Shown here piece after piece: positions 29,056 through 37,528 of a stretch of 64,000 bases of DNA. Both the position numbers and the translations under genes were made by a program. The DNA comes from Paludibacteraceae bacterium (GTDB lineage Bacteria; Bacteroidota; Bacteroidia; Bacteroidales; Paludibacteraceae): assembly GCA_028694215.1 (NCBI GenBank), contig JAQUTW010000003.1:18688-82687 (forward strand), given 5' to 3'. Below the pieces are notes generated by a model. The model was not told where the DNA came from and searched no databases. It was given only the letters and a program-made list of their open reading frames with translations. Within the stretch, counting starts at the first letter, position 1; each line of letters starts with the position of its first letter.

Positions 29056-30081
29056 ATGTTAGACCAAAACAAAAATCAGAATATGGAAGAACAAAAACCT
29101 CGAATAGCGGTTATGGGTGGAGGAAGTTGGGCTACCGCAATCGCAAAAATCATCCTTAAAAGTGAAAATGATATACTATGGTATATGCGTCGCAAAGATC
29201 AAATAGAAGATTTCAAGCGCGAAAGTCGTAATCCTTCATATTTATCGGGAGTAATATTTGATATCAGTCGCATTACGTTTACCGATAAAATCAACCAAGT
29301 GGTTAAAAATGCCGATATTTTGGTTTTTGCCACACCATCACCATTTTTAAAACAGCATCTCAAAAAATTACGTTCACATTTAGAAACAAAAATCATCGTT
29401 TCTGCCATCAAAGGTATTGTTCCTGACGAGAATATGATAGTATCCGAATATTTTCAGAAAATTTATCATGTTCCATCGGAAAATATTGCCGTTTTAGCCG
29501 GGCCATGCCATGCAGAAGAAGTTGCTTTAGAAAAAAAATCATATTTAACGGTGGCTTGTCAAAATCGAGACAGAGCACGACATATCGCTCATTTGCTCAG
29601 CAATAATTTTGTTAAAACATACACTTCAGACGACGTTGCCGGCATCGAATATTCCTCGGTCATGAAAAATATTTATGCCATAGCGGTTGGTATCTGCCAT
29701 GGACTCAAATATGGGGATAATTTTCAAGCAGTACTGTTGTCAAACGCCATTCAGGAAATGAGCCGTTTTTGCAATGCAGTACAACCATTCCATCGCGATT
29801 TGCAAGAATCCGTTTATTTGGGGGATCTTTTAGTAACAGCATATTCGCGATTCAGTCGCAACCGTACATTTGGTACCATGATAGGCAAAGGATATTCCGT
29901 AAAAACTGCTCAAATGGAAATGGAAATGATAGCAGAAGGGTATTATGGAACAAAATGTATTTATGAAATCAACGAAAATTATCAAGTAACAATGCCCATT
30001 TTGGACGCTGTTTACCGAATTTTGTACCAACGGGCATCACCGTCAGTAGTCATGCGCTCTTTGGCAGAAAAACTACAATAA
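29056..30081 (+). CDS. gpsA: Glycerol-3-phosphate dehydrogenase (NAD(P)+)
   Basis: A 341-residue enzyme making sn-glycerol-3-phosphate for phospholipids. It has a Rossmann motif (MGGGSWATAIAKI), the substrate region VSAIKGIVPDEN, LAGPCHAEEVA, the catalytic Lys in SVMKNIYAIAVG, and a C-terminal helical domain (ETS-like QESVYLGDLLVTAYSRFSRN). An internal ATG at 29083 would shorten it by nine residues to 332, closer to the usual length; the choice is uncertain. It is upstream of pgi with a 27-bp gap, probably an operon. Confidence 0.92.
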   Translation: MLDQNKNQNMEEQKPRIAVMGGGSWATAIAKIILKSENDILWYMRRKDQIEDFKRESRNPSYLSGVIFDISRITFTDKINQVVKNADILVFATPSPFLKQHLKKLRSHLETKIIVSAIKGIVPDENMIVSEYFQKIYHVPSENIAVLAGPCHAEEVALEKKSYLTVACQNRDRARHIAHLLSNNFVKTYTSDDVAGIEYSSVMKNIYAIAVGICHGLKYGDNFQAVLLSNAIQEMSRFCNAVQPFHRDLQESVYLGDLLVTAYSRFSRNRTFGTMIGKGYSVKTAQMEMEMIAEGYYGTKCIYEINENYQVTMPILDAVYRILYQRASPSVVMRSLAEKLQ

Positions 30082-30108
30082 ACAAATTACTTCAACACAA
30101 ACTATATC

Positions 30109-31452
30109 ATGACAAACATTACTTTATCTATTGAAAAAACGCTTAATATCATATCAAAATCCGATATTGAACACTACAAATTACAAGCAGAAAAATACAT
30201 CAACGTTTTACATGACGGAAGTGGAAAAGGAAATGATTTTTTGGGCTGGCTCAATTTACCGTCAACCATTAGCGAACAAGAGATTGCCGCTATGGAGAAA
30301 ACTGCCGAACGTTTAAGAAAACAATGTGAAATAGTAGTTATAATAGGTATTGGAGGAAGTTACCTTGGAGCAAAAGCCATTATAGAAGCCTTATCCAATT
30401 CATTTAACTGGTTACAAACCAAACGTAAAAATCCAATCATTGTATTTGCAGGTCAAAACATCAGCGAAGATTATCTTTTTGAATTGCAAACATTGCTACA
30501 AGATAAAAAATTCGGTATTGTCTGCATTTCCAAATCCGGAACAACTACAGAACCGGCATTAGCCTTCCGTTTACTAAAAAAGCAGTTGGAAAATCAACAA
30601 GGCAAAGCCGCCGGAAAAGATTTAATTGTCTGTATCACCGACAAATCGCGCGGTGCGCTACGCACATTGACCACACAAGAAGGATATGATACTTATGTTA
30701 TAGAAGATAATATAGGTGGACGATTTTCAGTACTTTCTCCAGTGGGACTACTACCGATTGCCATAGCCGGTTTCAATATTCGTGAGTTGATTAAAGGTGC
30801 AATATGTATGCAAAATGCGTGCGGAAAAGACATTCCGTTTGAACAAAATATTGCTGCTCAATATGCAGCAATACGCAATGCACTTTATCAAAAAGGAAAG
30901 AAAATAGAGATTTTGGTCAATTTCCAGCCAAAGTTGCATTATATGGCCGAATGGTGGAAACAACTTTACGGTGAAAGTGAGGGAAAAGAACATAAAGGAA
31001 TCTTTCCTGCTTCTGTTGATTTCACAACCGACTTACATTCTATGGGACAATGGATTCAAGACGGTGAACGTACCATTTTTGAAACAGTTATTTCGGTCAA
31101 CAAACCAAATGCAAATGTCATTTTCCCTAAAACCGATGATAATTTGGACGGACTAAATTTTCTTGCAGGAAAACGTGTTGATGAAATTAATAAAATGGCA
31201 GAATTGGGTACCATGCTCGCTCATGTGGACGGTGGCGTTCCCAATATTAAGATAGAAATGCCGGAACTAAATGAATTTTATCTTGGAGAACTCATCTATT
31301 TCTTTGAAAAATCTTGTGGTATAAGTGGTTACATACTAGAAGTCAATCCTTTTGATCAACCCGGAGTGGAGGCATATAAGAAGAATATGTTTGCTTTGCT
31401 TGAAAAACCGGGATACGAAGATGCTACCAAAGCCATTAAACAACGTCTATAA
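30109..31452 (+). CDS. pgi: Glucose-6-phosphate isomerase
   Basis: A 447-residue protein of the short bacterial form, interconverting glucose-6-P and fructose-6-P. SIS-domain motifs are visible: [16 protein letters not shown], the phosphate-binding [15 protein letters not shown], and the signature [15 protein letters not shown] near the C-terminus. The active-site Glu is likely the one in [11 protein letters not shown]. The gene is complete and in frame. Confidence 0.95.
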   Translation: MTNITLSIEKTLNIISKSDIEHYKLQAEKYINVLHDGSGKGNDFLGWLNLPSTISEQEIAAMEKTAERLRKQCEIVVIIGIGGSYLGAKAIIEALSNSFNWLQTKRKNPIIVFAGQNISEDYLFELQTLLQDKKFGIVCISKSGTTTEPALAFRLLKKQLENQQGKAAGKDLIVCITDKSRGALRTLTTQEGYDTYVIEDNIGGRFSVLSPVGLLPIAIAGFNIRELIKGAICMQNACGKDIPFEQNIAAQYAAIRNALYQKGKKIEILVNFQPKLHYMAEWWKQLYGESEGKEHKGIFPASVDFTTDLHSMGQWIQDGERTIFETVISVNKPNANVIFPKTDDNLDGLNFLAGKRVDEINKMAELGTMLAHVDGGVPNIKIEMPELNEFYLGELIYFFEKSCGISGYILEVNPFDQPGVEAYKKNMFALLEKPGYEDATKAIKQRL

Positions 31453-31462
31453 ATTTATGCTT

Positions 31463-32215
31463 ATGAAGATTGGAATTATTGGCGCGATGCACGAGGAAGT
31501 TGAACTTATTATCGATCAAATACAACAAAAAAAGATATCCGAATTTGGGAATCGTATTTTTTACGAAGGACAATTTTTCGGAATTGATTGCGTAGTAGCT
31601 TTCTCGCGCTGGGGGAAAGTGGCTGCTGCAACTACTGCCACTACCCTGCTCCTGGAATTTAATGTAGATAGAGTCGTTTTTATTGGAATTGCAGGAGCAG
31701 TAGTTCCGGAACTCAATGTCGGTGATATTGTTGTTGGTGAACGGCTTTTTCAACACGATATGGATGCGCGACCATTTTTGCACCGTTACGAAATTCCTCT
31801 GACAGGTATAACGTCTATTCCTACCAACAAAACAGAAATAACTTGGGCTGCTGATGCGGTACATAATTTTCTGAAAAACGAAAAAGAATTCCGTAAAGAA
31901 CTTTTGGAACACAATATAACCAACCCCAAACTGCAAATTGGGGACATTGCAAGTGGCGATTTATTTGTAGCCGGAGCAGAACGTAAAGCCACTATAAATC
32001 GTAATTTACCATCGGTTTTATGTGTGGAAATGGAAGGCGCTGCCGTAGCTCAAGTCTGCTTCGATTTTGGAACGCCAATGGTAATAATACGTACAATTTG
32101 TGACACTGCCGACGAAAGTAGTGCAGAGAAATTCCCCTATTTTAAAGAACACTTAGCCGCAAAATACGGATTTTATATCCTAAAAGCTATTGCAGAACAA
32201 TTATTAAACAATTAA
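31463..32215 (+). CDS. mtn: 5'-methylthioadenosine/S-adenosylhomocysteine nucleosidase
   Basis: A 250-residue protein, slightly longer than the 232-residue E. coli enzyme. It hydrolyses MTA and SAH and so recycles SAM by-products. Motifs: MKIGIIGAMHEEVELI at the start, GIAGAVVPELNVGDIVVG, the substrate Glu in CVEMEGAAVAQVC, and the catalytic Asp in RTICDTADESS. An upstream longer frame reads into pgi, so ATG 31463 (or 31457, two codons earlier) is the start. It follows pgi by 10 bp. Confidence 0.92.
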   Translation: MKIGIIGAMHEEVELIIDQIQQKKISEFGNRIFYEGQFFGIDCVVAFSRWGKVAAATTATTLLLEFNVDRVVFIGIAGAVVPELNVGDIVVGERLFQHDMDARPFLHRYEIPLTGITSIPTNKTEITWAADAVHNFLKNEKEFRKELLEHNITNPKLQIGDIASGDLFVAGAERKATINRNLPSVLCVEMEGAAVAQVCFDFGTPMVIIRTICDTADESSAEKFPYFKEHLAAKYGFYILKAIAEQLLNN

Positions 32216-32252
32216 TCTTATTATTTATTTTAACCAATTTAATTTTTAAACC

Positions 32253-34436
32253 ATGAACAATTTAATTTATGTCGTTTTAGCGGCATCTATTTTGGCTTTG
32301 AGTTTCGCATTCTTCTTCTTTAAACAAATGATGAAAAAAGATGAAGGGACAGACTTGATGAAAAAAATTGCTTTGCACGTACGTCGTGGTGCAATGGCTT
32401 ATTTAAAACAACAGTACAAAGTTGTAACCATTGTGTTTGTAGTATTGGCTTTGCTTTTTGCAATAATGGCATACTTCGACCTGCAAAACGGTTGGGTTTG
32501 GTTCGCTTTTCTTACCGGCGGTTTCTTTTCCGGTTTGGCAGGCTTTTTTGGCATGAAAACCGCTACGTATGCCTCTGCGCGTACGGCTAATGCCGCCCGT
32601 AAATCTTTAAATAGCGGATTGCAAGTTGCATTTCGCTCAGGTGCTGTTATGGGATTAGTTGTTGTTGGATTAGCCTTATTGGATATTTCATTATGGTACA
32701 TCGTTTTATCGCAGGTAACCGATTATTCTTTAGTGATTATTACAACTACCATGCTAACTTTTGGAATGGGTGCTTCCACACAAGCATTATTTGCACGTGT
32801 TGGTGGAGGTATTTATACAAAAGCAGCTGACGTGGGCGCTGATTTGGTCGGTAAAACCGAATATAATATTCCTGAAGATGACCCGCGCAACCCTGCAACT
32901 ATTGCCGATAATGTTGGTGACAATGTTGGTGATGTAGCCGGTATGGGAGCCGATTTATATGAATCATACGCAGGTTCTATTTTGGCCACTATGGCTTTAG
33001 GAGCAAGTGCTTTTGCCACATCGGCAATAGAAGGAATGCAAGAAAAAGCAATATTTGCACCAATGTTGATAGCAGCAGTAGGTGTTCTCTTGTCATTACT
33101 GGGTATATTCTTGGTAAAAACAAAAGAAGGCGCAGGCATGAAACAATTACTTGCAGCTTTAAGCCGTGGCACTAATGCCGCTGCCATTCTGATAACAGTC
33201 GCCACATTTGGAATTTTTGCATGGTTATTTGGTACCGAAACCAGCCAATGGTGGCAAGTCTCGTTGTCAGTAGTTGTAGGACTTTTTGCCGGCGTAATTA
33301 TTGGTAAATCCACGGAATATTATACGTCGCAAAGTTATAAACCAACGCAAAAAGTGTCTGAAAGTTCTCAAACAGGTCCTGCTACCGTTATCATTTCCGG
33401 ACTTGGACTTGGTATGCTTTCTACGGCTATTCCTGTGATAACAGTAGGCTTTGCAATTATCTTGGCTTATTTGTGTGCCAATGGTTTTACTTTGGCATTC
33501 ACAGCTCAAAGTCTTTCGCTCGGCTTGTATGGCATAGGTATCGCAGCAGTTGGTATGCTGTCGACATTGGGTATTACTTTGGCAACAGATGCTTATGGTC
33601 CAATTGCTGACAATGCCGGTGGTAATGCCGAAATGAGCGGTCTTGATCCAGAAGTTCGTAAACGTACCGACGCTTTAGACGCACTCGGCAACACAACTGC
33701 TGCTACAGGAAAAGGATTTGCCATTGGTTCGGCAGCGTTGACGGCTTTGGCTCTTTTAGCCTCATTCGTGGAAGAGATAAAAATTGCATTAATACGTATT
33801 GGTGAAGATTTGCCTAATGGCGTAAAAGCTACAGAAGCCTCATTAATAGACTTTATGGATGCCTATAATGTTAATTTAATGAATCCTATTGTTTTGGTAG
33901 GTATTTTTATCGGTGCAATGATGGCTTTCTTGTTCTGTGGTTTGACTATGAATGCCGTAGGTCGTGCAGCTCAAAAGATGGTTGAGGAAGTGCGTCGTCA
34001 GTTTAGCACCATCAAAGGTATCCTCGAGGGGAAGGCTGAACCTGATTATGCTCGTTGTGTTGAAATATCGACTAAAGGTGCACAACGTGAAATGTTATTT
34101 CCTTCATTATTGGCTATTATCGTGCCAATTCTTACCGGTTTAATACTCGGCGTTGCTGGCGTCCTTGGATTGCTTATCGGTGGTTTAAGCAGTGGCTTTG
34201 TTTTAGCTGTATTTATGGCCAATGCCGGTGGAGCTTGGGACAATGCTAAAAAATATGTGGAAGAAGGAAATTTCGGAGGCAAAGGTAGTGAATGTCATAA
34301 AGCAACGGTGGTTGGCGATACGGTTGGAGACCCGTTCAAAGACACATCCGGTCCTTCGTTGAATATTCTTATCAAATTGATGTCCATGGTTTCTATCGTA
34401 ATGGCCGGTTTGACCGTAGCATGGAGTTTATTCTAA
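32253..34436 (+). CDS. hppA: Membrane-bound ion-pumping pyrophosphatase (K+-dependent type)
   Basis: A 727-residue protein with about sixteen membrane helices that couples PPi hydrolysis to H+ and/or Na+ pumping. The active-site loop [19 protein letters not shown] and the [12 protein letters not shown] motif are intact. The C-terminal [19 protein letters not shown] and GNAEMSGL regions match the family. [12 protein letters not shown] carries Ala where K+-independent enzymes have Lys, so K+ dependence is expected. Whether it pumps Na+, H+ or both cannot be decided by eye. The gene ends at a strong terminator. Confidence 0.95.
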   Translation: MNNLIYVVLAASILALSFAFFFFKQMMKKDEGTDLMKKIALHVRRGAMAYLKQQYKVVTIVFVVLALLFAIMAYFDLQNGWVWFAFLTGGFFSGLAGFFGMKTATYASARTANAARKSLNSGLQVAFRSGAVMGLVVVGLALLDISLWYIVLSQVTDYSLVIITTTMLTFGMGASTQALFARVGGGIYTKAADVGADLVGKTEYNIPEDDPRNPATIADNVGDNVGDVAGMGADLYESYAGSILATMALGASAFATSAIEGMQEKAIFAPMLIAAVGVLLSLLGIFLVKTKEGAGMKQLLAALSRGTNAAAILITVATFGIFAWLFGTETSQWWQVSLSVVVGLFAGVIIGKSTEYYTSQSYKPTQKVSESSQTGPATVIISGLGLGMLSTAIPVITVGFAIILAYLCANGFTLAFTAQSLSLGLYGIGIAAVGMLSTLGITLATDAYGPIADNAGGNAEMSGLDPEVRKRTDALDALGNTTAATGKGFAIGSAALTALALLASFVEEIKIALIRIGEDLPNGVKATEASLIDFMDAYNVNLMNPIVLVGIFIGAMMAFLFCGLTMNAVGRAAQKMVEEVRRQFSTIKGILEGKAEPDYARCVEISTKGAQREMLFPSLLAIIVPILTGLILGVAGVLGLLIGGLSSGFVLAVFMANAGGAWDNAKKYVEEGNFGGKGSECHKATVVGDTVGDPFKDTSGPSLNILIKLMSMVSIVMAGLTVAWSLF

Positions 34437-34457
34437 AAACAAGAATTACCATAAACA

Positions 34458-34498
34458 AACAAGAGGCTGATCTTCTTTTAGGCAGCCTCTTGTTTTAT
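34458..34498 (+). terminator. Terminator after hppA
   Basis: The 12-bp stem AACAAGAGGCTG/CAGCCTCTTGTT with a 13-nt loop is followed by TT and an AT-rich stretch. Confidence 0.8.
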
Positions 34499-34517
34499 AT
34501 TTCAAATCTTACAAAAG

Positions 34518-34661
34518 TCAATTTGATTTCGTAGAATTTAATGTCGATTTCGTACTATCCGTCGATTTTCTCTTTACCACACGTAACTTCTTCGCTTTTT
34601 CCCAAGCTGCTCTTTTTACTTCATAATCAGCATATTGTCGCTCTAAATAATTATCTGCCAT
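34518..34661 (-). CDS. Small conserved basic protein (47 aa) downstream of mnmE
   Basis: A 47-residue product starting MADNYLERQYADYEVKRAAW, then a Lys/Arg-rich segment (KKLRVVKRK) and a Ser/Thr/Lys tail with three repeats of STK/NSTKS type. The start is ATG 34661; the longer frame to 34781 reads into mnmE. It begins 29 bp after the mnmE stop. Similar MxDNYLE-type small proteins occur in other Bacteroidales from memory. The function is unknown. Confidence 0.6.
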   Translation of the reverse strand: MADNYLERQYADYEVKRAAWEKAKKLRVVKRKSTDSTKSTLNSTKSN

Positions 34662-34690
34662 AAAATAAATTTTCGTTTTAATTAAGTTTT

Positions 34691-36076
34691 TTATTTGCCG
34701 ATGCAAAACTTTGAAAAGATATTGCCCAAAACTTCGTCGGTGGTAATTTGTCCCGTAATTTCGCCGAGATATTGCAAACACTCGCGCAAATCCTGACTCA
34801 AAAAGTCGCCACTGATATTATTGTGCAAACCATCCTGCACACGACGAATAGCTTCTAATGCCGATTTAAGTGCCTCATAATGGCGCATATTAGTTACCGT
34901 TACATCATTGTCGTTTAACTCCGGTAACTGTGCCGATTGATATAACAACTCTTCCAGTTTATCCGTGTTAATACGTTGCTTTGCAGAAATATAAATACGA
35001 GTATCAGCACAATCCGATAATTGCTGTTCAAGTTTCTGGAATTCTTTGACATCCAATTTGTCCATTTTATTAAATACAAGTATCAATCGCTTTCCTGTAG
35101 CGCGTTTTCGTATTGTTTTCGATATTTTTTTTGGCAGATTATTCACTTGCAAAGAATCTATTATCCATAAAATAATATCTGACTTCTCAAGCATCTGATA
35201 AGTACGTTCAATGCCCATTGTTTCAATAACATCAGATGTTTCACGCAAGCCTGCCGTATCAATAAAACGAAATAAAACACCATGCAAATTCATGGTATCT
35301 TCAATCACATCACGTGTAGTGCCGTGAATATCCGAAACAATGGCACGTTCCTCATGCAATAACACATTAAGCAAAGTCGATTTTCCTGCATTTGTTTCAC
35401 CTATAATAGCAACCGGAATACCGTTTTTAATTGCATTACCAACACTAAAGGAAGCTGCCAAATGTGCAATTTTAAACTCTATTGTATCTGCCAACTCATG
35501 CAACTGTTTACGATCGGCAAACTCCAAATCTTCATGGTCACTAAAATCTAATTCAAGTTCCACCAACGATGTAAATGTCAACAATTTATCACGCAGCAGC
35601 AGCAATTCTTGCGAAAATCCTCCACGCATTTGTTGCAATGCCAAACGATGTGCAGCCCTACTCTGCGATGCTATCAGATCAGCCACCGCTTCGGCTTGGC
35701 TCAAATCCATTTTACCGTTTAAAAAAGCACGTTGTGTAAATTCACCAGGATGAGCCAAACGACAACCATTTTTCAACAAAAGTTTCAATATTTCCTGTTG
35801 AATAAATTGCGAACCATGGCACGAAATTTCTACTACATTTTCGCCTGTAAACGAATGTGGAGCCTTAAATACAGTCAGCACAACCTCATCAATTACCTCA
35901 TCAGCATCCAAAATCTGTCCAAAACGAACCGTGTTGGCTGCCATCATATCAACAGAAATACCGGCGGTAAAAGGTTTAAAAATTTTATCGCATACTGCAA
36001 ATGCGTTTTCGCCCGACACGCGAATAACAGCAATACCTCCAACACCGGGAGCTGTAGAAACTGCGCAAATACACAT
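34691..36076 (-). CDS. mnmE: tRNA modification GTPase MnmE
   Basis: A 461-residue protein that, with MnmG, modifies U34 of tRNAs. The N-terminal tetrahydrofolate-binding domain (APGVGGIAVIRVSG) and helical domain surround a G domain with G1 (GETNAGKST), G2 (GTTRDVIED), G3 (DTAGLRE) and G4 (NKMDKLD). It ends with the invariant FCIGK, whose Cys takes part in catalysis. mnmG is not in the window. The gene runs in the same direction as the helicase gene, 41 bp downstream of it. Confidence 0.96.
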   Translation of the reverse strand: MCICAVSTAPGVGGIAVIRVSGENAFAVCDKIFKPFTAGISVDMMAANTVRFGQILDADEVIDEVVLTVFKAPHSFTGENVVEISCHGSQFIQQEILKLLLKNGCRLAHPGEFTQRAFLNGKMDLSQAEAVADLIASQSRAAHRLALQQMRGGFSQELLLLRDKLLTFTSLVELELDFSDHEDLEFADRKQLHELADTIEFKIAHLAASFSVGNAIKNGIPVAIIGETNAGKSTLLNVLLHEERAIVSDIHGTTRDVIEDTMNLHGVLFRFIDTAGLRETSDVIETMGIERTYQMLEKSDIILWIIDSLQVNNLPKKISKTIRKRATGKRLILVFNKMDKLDVKEFQKLEQQLSDCADTRIYISAKQRINTDKLEELLYQSAQLPELNDNDVTVTNMRHYEALKSALEAIRRVQDGLHNNISGDFLSQDLRECLQYLGEITGQITTDEVLGNIFSKFCIGK

Positions 36077-36117
36077 ATTTAATAATTTAACAGCTTAATA
36101 ATCAAATAATTAACAAA

Positions 36118-37383
36118 CTAATGCTTTGATAAAGCTTTATAGTTACCTTTCGCATTACCGCGTTTTTGAGGATTTCCATAACGACGTTTTCCATAGAACT
36201 TTTTTTTAACAATCGGTGACGCCGGTTTATCCTCTACTTTTGCAGCCAATTTTGCCACATTTTCAGGCAAGGAGTAACGCGGAATCTGTTTTTCAATAAA
36301 ATGTTCAATCTTATCAAATCGGAAACGGTCTTTGGGCGTAACAAACGTGAAACCAACTCCTTTAGCTCCTGCTCTCGCCGTACGACCTATACGATGTACA
36401 TAATCTTCAGCCTGCAATGGCACATCAAAATTCACCACCAATTCGATATCGTCAATATCAATACCACGCGCCACAAGGTCCGTAGCCACCAAAATTTGAA
36501 TCTTATTATTTTTAAAATCCAACATAACCTGAGAACGCTCTGTCTGTGCCAAATCGGAATGCATCTGCGCTACCGACAAACGCAATCGCTTCAATTCTCT
36601 GTATAACTCCTTTACCTTATCTTTCGATGACGAGAAAATAATCGTTTTCCCATACGACTGGTCGCCAAACAACGATAAAATAAGTGGAACTTTTTGAGTT
36701 TCTTGCAATAAATAAACACCTTGCGTAATACCATCGGCCGGTTTTGAAACAGCAATTTTTACCTCTTCCGGATTCATCAACACATTGCGAGCTAATTTTT
36801 CTACTTCAGGCGGAAATGTTGCGGAGAACATCATAGTCTGACGTTCCTTTGGTAAATGACTGATAATCTCCATTATGTCGTCGTAGAAACCAATATCCAA
36901 CATTCTATCTGCTTCATCTAACACCAAATAACGTATGCCGCTTAAATCGGCATCGCAAAATCGAAGATGCGACAAAAGTCGCCCCGGAGTTGCAATAACA
37001 ATATCACTGCCTTTTTCAAATGCACGTTGCTGCTGACCAAACGCCACTCCATCATTACCACCGGAAACAGCTATCCACGAAACATTAGAGTAATAAGCGA
37101 AACCTTCTAATAATTGATCAACCTGTTGCGCCAATTCACGCGTTGGCACCAAAATCAGAACATTAACCTTATCTTCGGTTTTATCTCCTCGCGAAAGCAA
37201 TTCTAATAAAGGTAAAAGATAAGCCGCCGTTTTACCTGTTCCTGTCTGTGCTGAAGCCAATAAATCATGTTTTGCCAATATTTTTGGAATTGCTAATTCC
37301 TGAACCGGCGTACACGTTGCAAAACGCATATCGTAAAGCGCATCCAACAAATCATCATTCAAATCTAACTCTTCAAATTTCAT
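36118..37383 (-). CDS. DEAD-box RNA helicase (RhlE/CsdA-like)
   Basis: A 421-residue ATP-dependent RNA helicase. In order: Q motif (FATCTPVQELAIP), motif I (SAQTGTGKTAAY), Ia (PTRELAQQ), II (VLDEADRMLD), III (FSATFPP), IV, V (ATDLVARGIDI), VI (HRIGRTARAG). The tail is short, basic and Gly/Lys/Arg-rich (KKKFYGKRRYGNPQKRGNAKGN), typical of RNA-contacting C-termini. The start is ATG 37383 (MKFEELDLN) because the promoter at 37405-37412 overlaps a longer frame. Roles in ribosome assembly or cold adaptation are common for the family. Confidence 0.93.
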   Translation of the reverse strand: MKFEELDLNDDLLDALYDMRFATCTPVQELAIPKILAKHDLLASAQTGTGKTAAYLLPLLELLSRGDKTEDKVNVLILVPTRELAQQVDQLLEGFAYYSNVSWIAVSGGNDGVAFGQQQRAFEKGSDIVIATPGRLLSHLRFCDADLSGIRYLVLDEADRMLDIGFYDDIMEIISHLPKERQTMMFSATFPPEVEKLARNVLMNPEEVKIAVSKPADGITQGVYLLQETQKVPLILSLFGDQSYGKTIIFSSSKDKVKELYRELKRLRLSVAQMHSDLAQTERSQVMLDFKNNKIQILVATDLVARGIDIDDIELVVNFDVPLQAEDYVHRIGRTARAGAKGVGFTFVTPKDRFRFDKIEHFIEKQIPRYSLPENVAKLAAKVEDKPASPIVKKKFYGKRRYGNPQKRGNAKGNYKALSKH

Positions 37384-37404
37384 CTGCAATAATTTTAATT
37401 TATG

Positions 37405-37412
37405 CAAAGGTA
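37405..37412 (-). promoter_or_regulatory. Promoter of DEAD-box helicase (-7 TACCTTTG, minus strand)
   Basis: The reverse complement of CAAAGGTA lies 22 nt before ATG 37383, giving a short leader. Confidence 0.65.
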
Positions 37413-37466
37413 CTAATTTGTTACGAGTTTATGGAACGGAACGCAAAGTTTTACAGATTACAGTTC

Positions 37467-37510
37467 AAAAAAAAACGAGCGTAACCTGATGAGTTACGCC
37501 CGCAGAAATT
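37467..37510 (-). terminator. Terminator of the GH99-like gene (copy 1 of duplicated hairpin)
   Basis: On the minus strand the 9-bp stem GGGCGTAAC/GTTACGCTC (one wobble) is followed by a T-run. The 40 nt at 37471-37510 are 37/40 identical to 40424-40463, the terminator of the ABC-F gene. Confidence 0.8.
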
Positions 37511-37528
37511 CGTCGTGCATTTTTCTAT

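Noticed and set aside
31352..31462. N-terminal extension of the MTA/SAH nucleosidase from base 31352
   Set aside because: It overlaps the pgi gene in another frame; the family N-terminus begins at MKIGIIGAM (31463).
35340..35753. A 137-codon plus-strand frame
   Set aside because: It is antisense to mnmE, Ser/Asn-rich by composition of the opposite strand, with no start signal or promoter.
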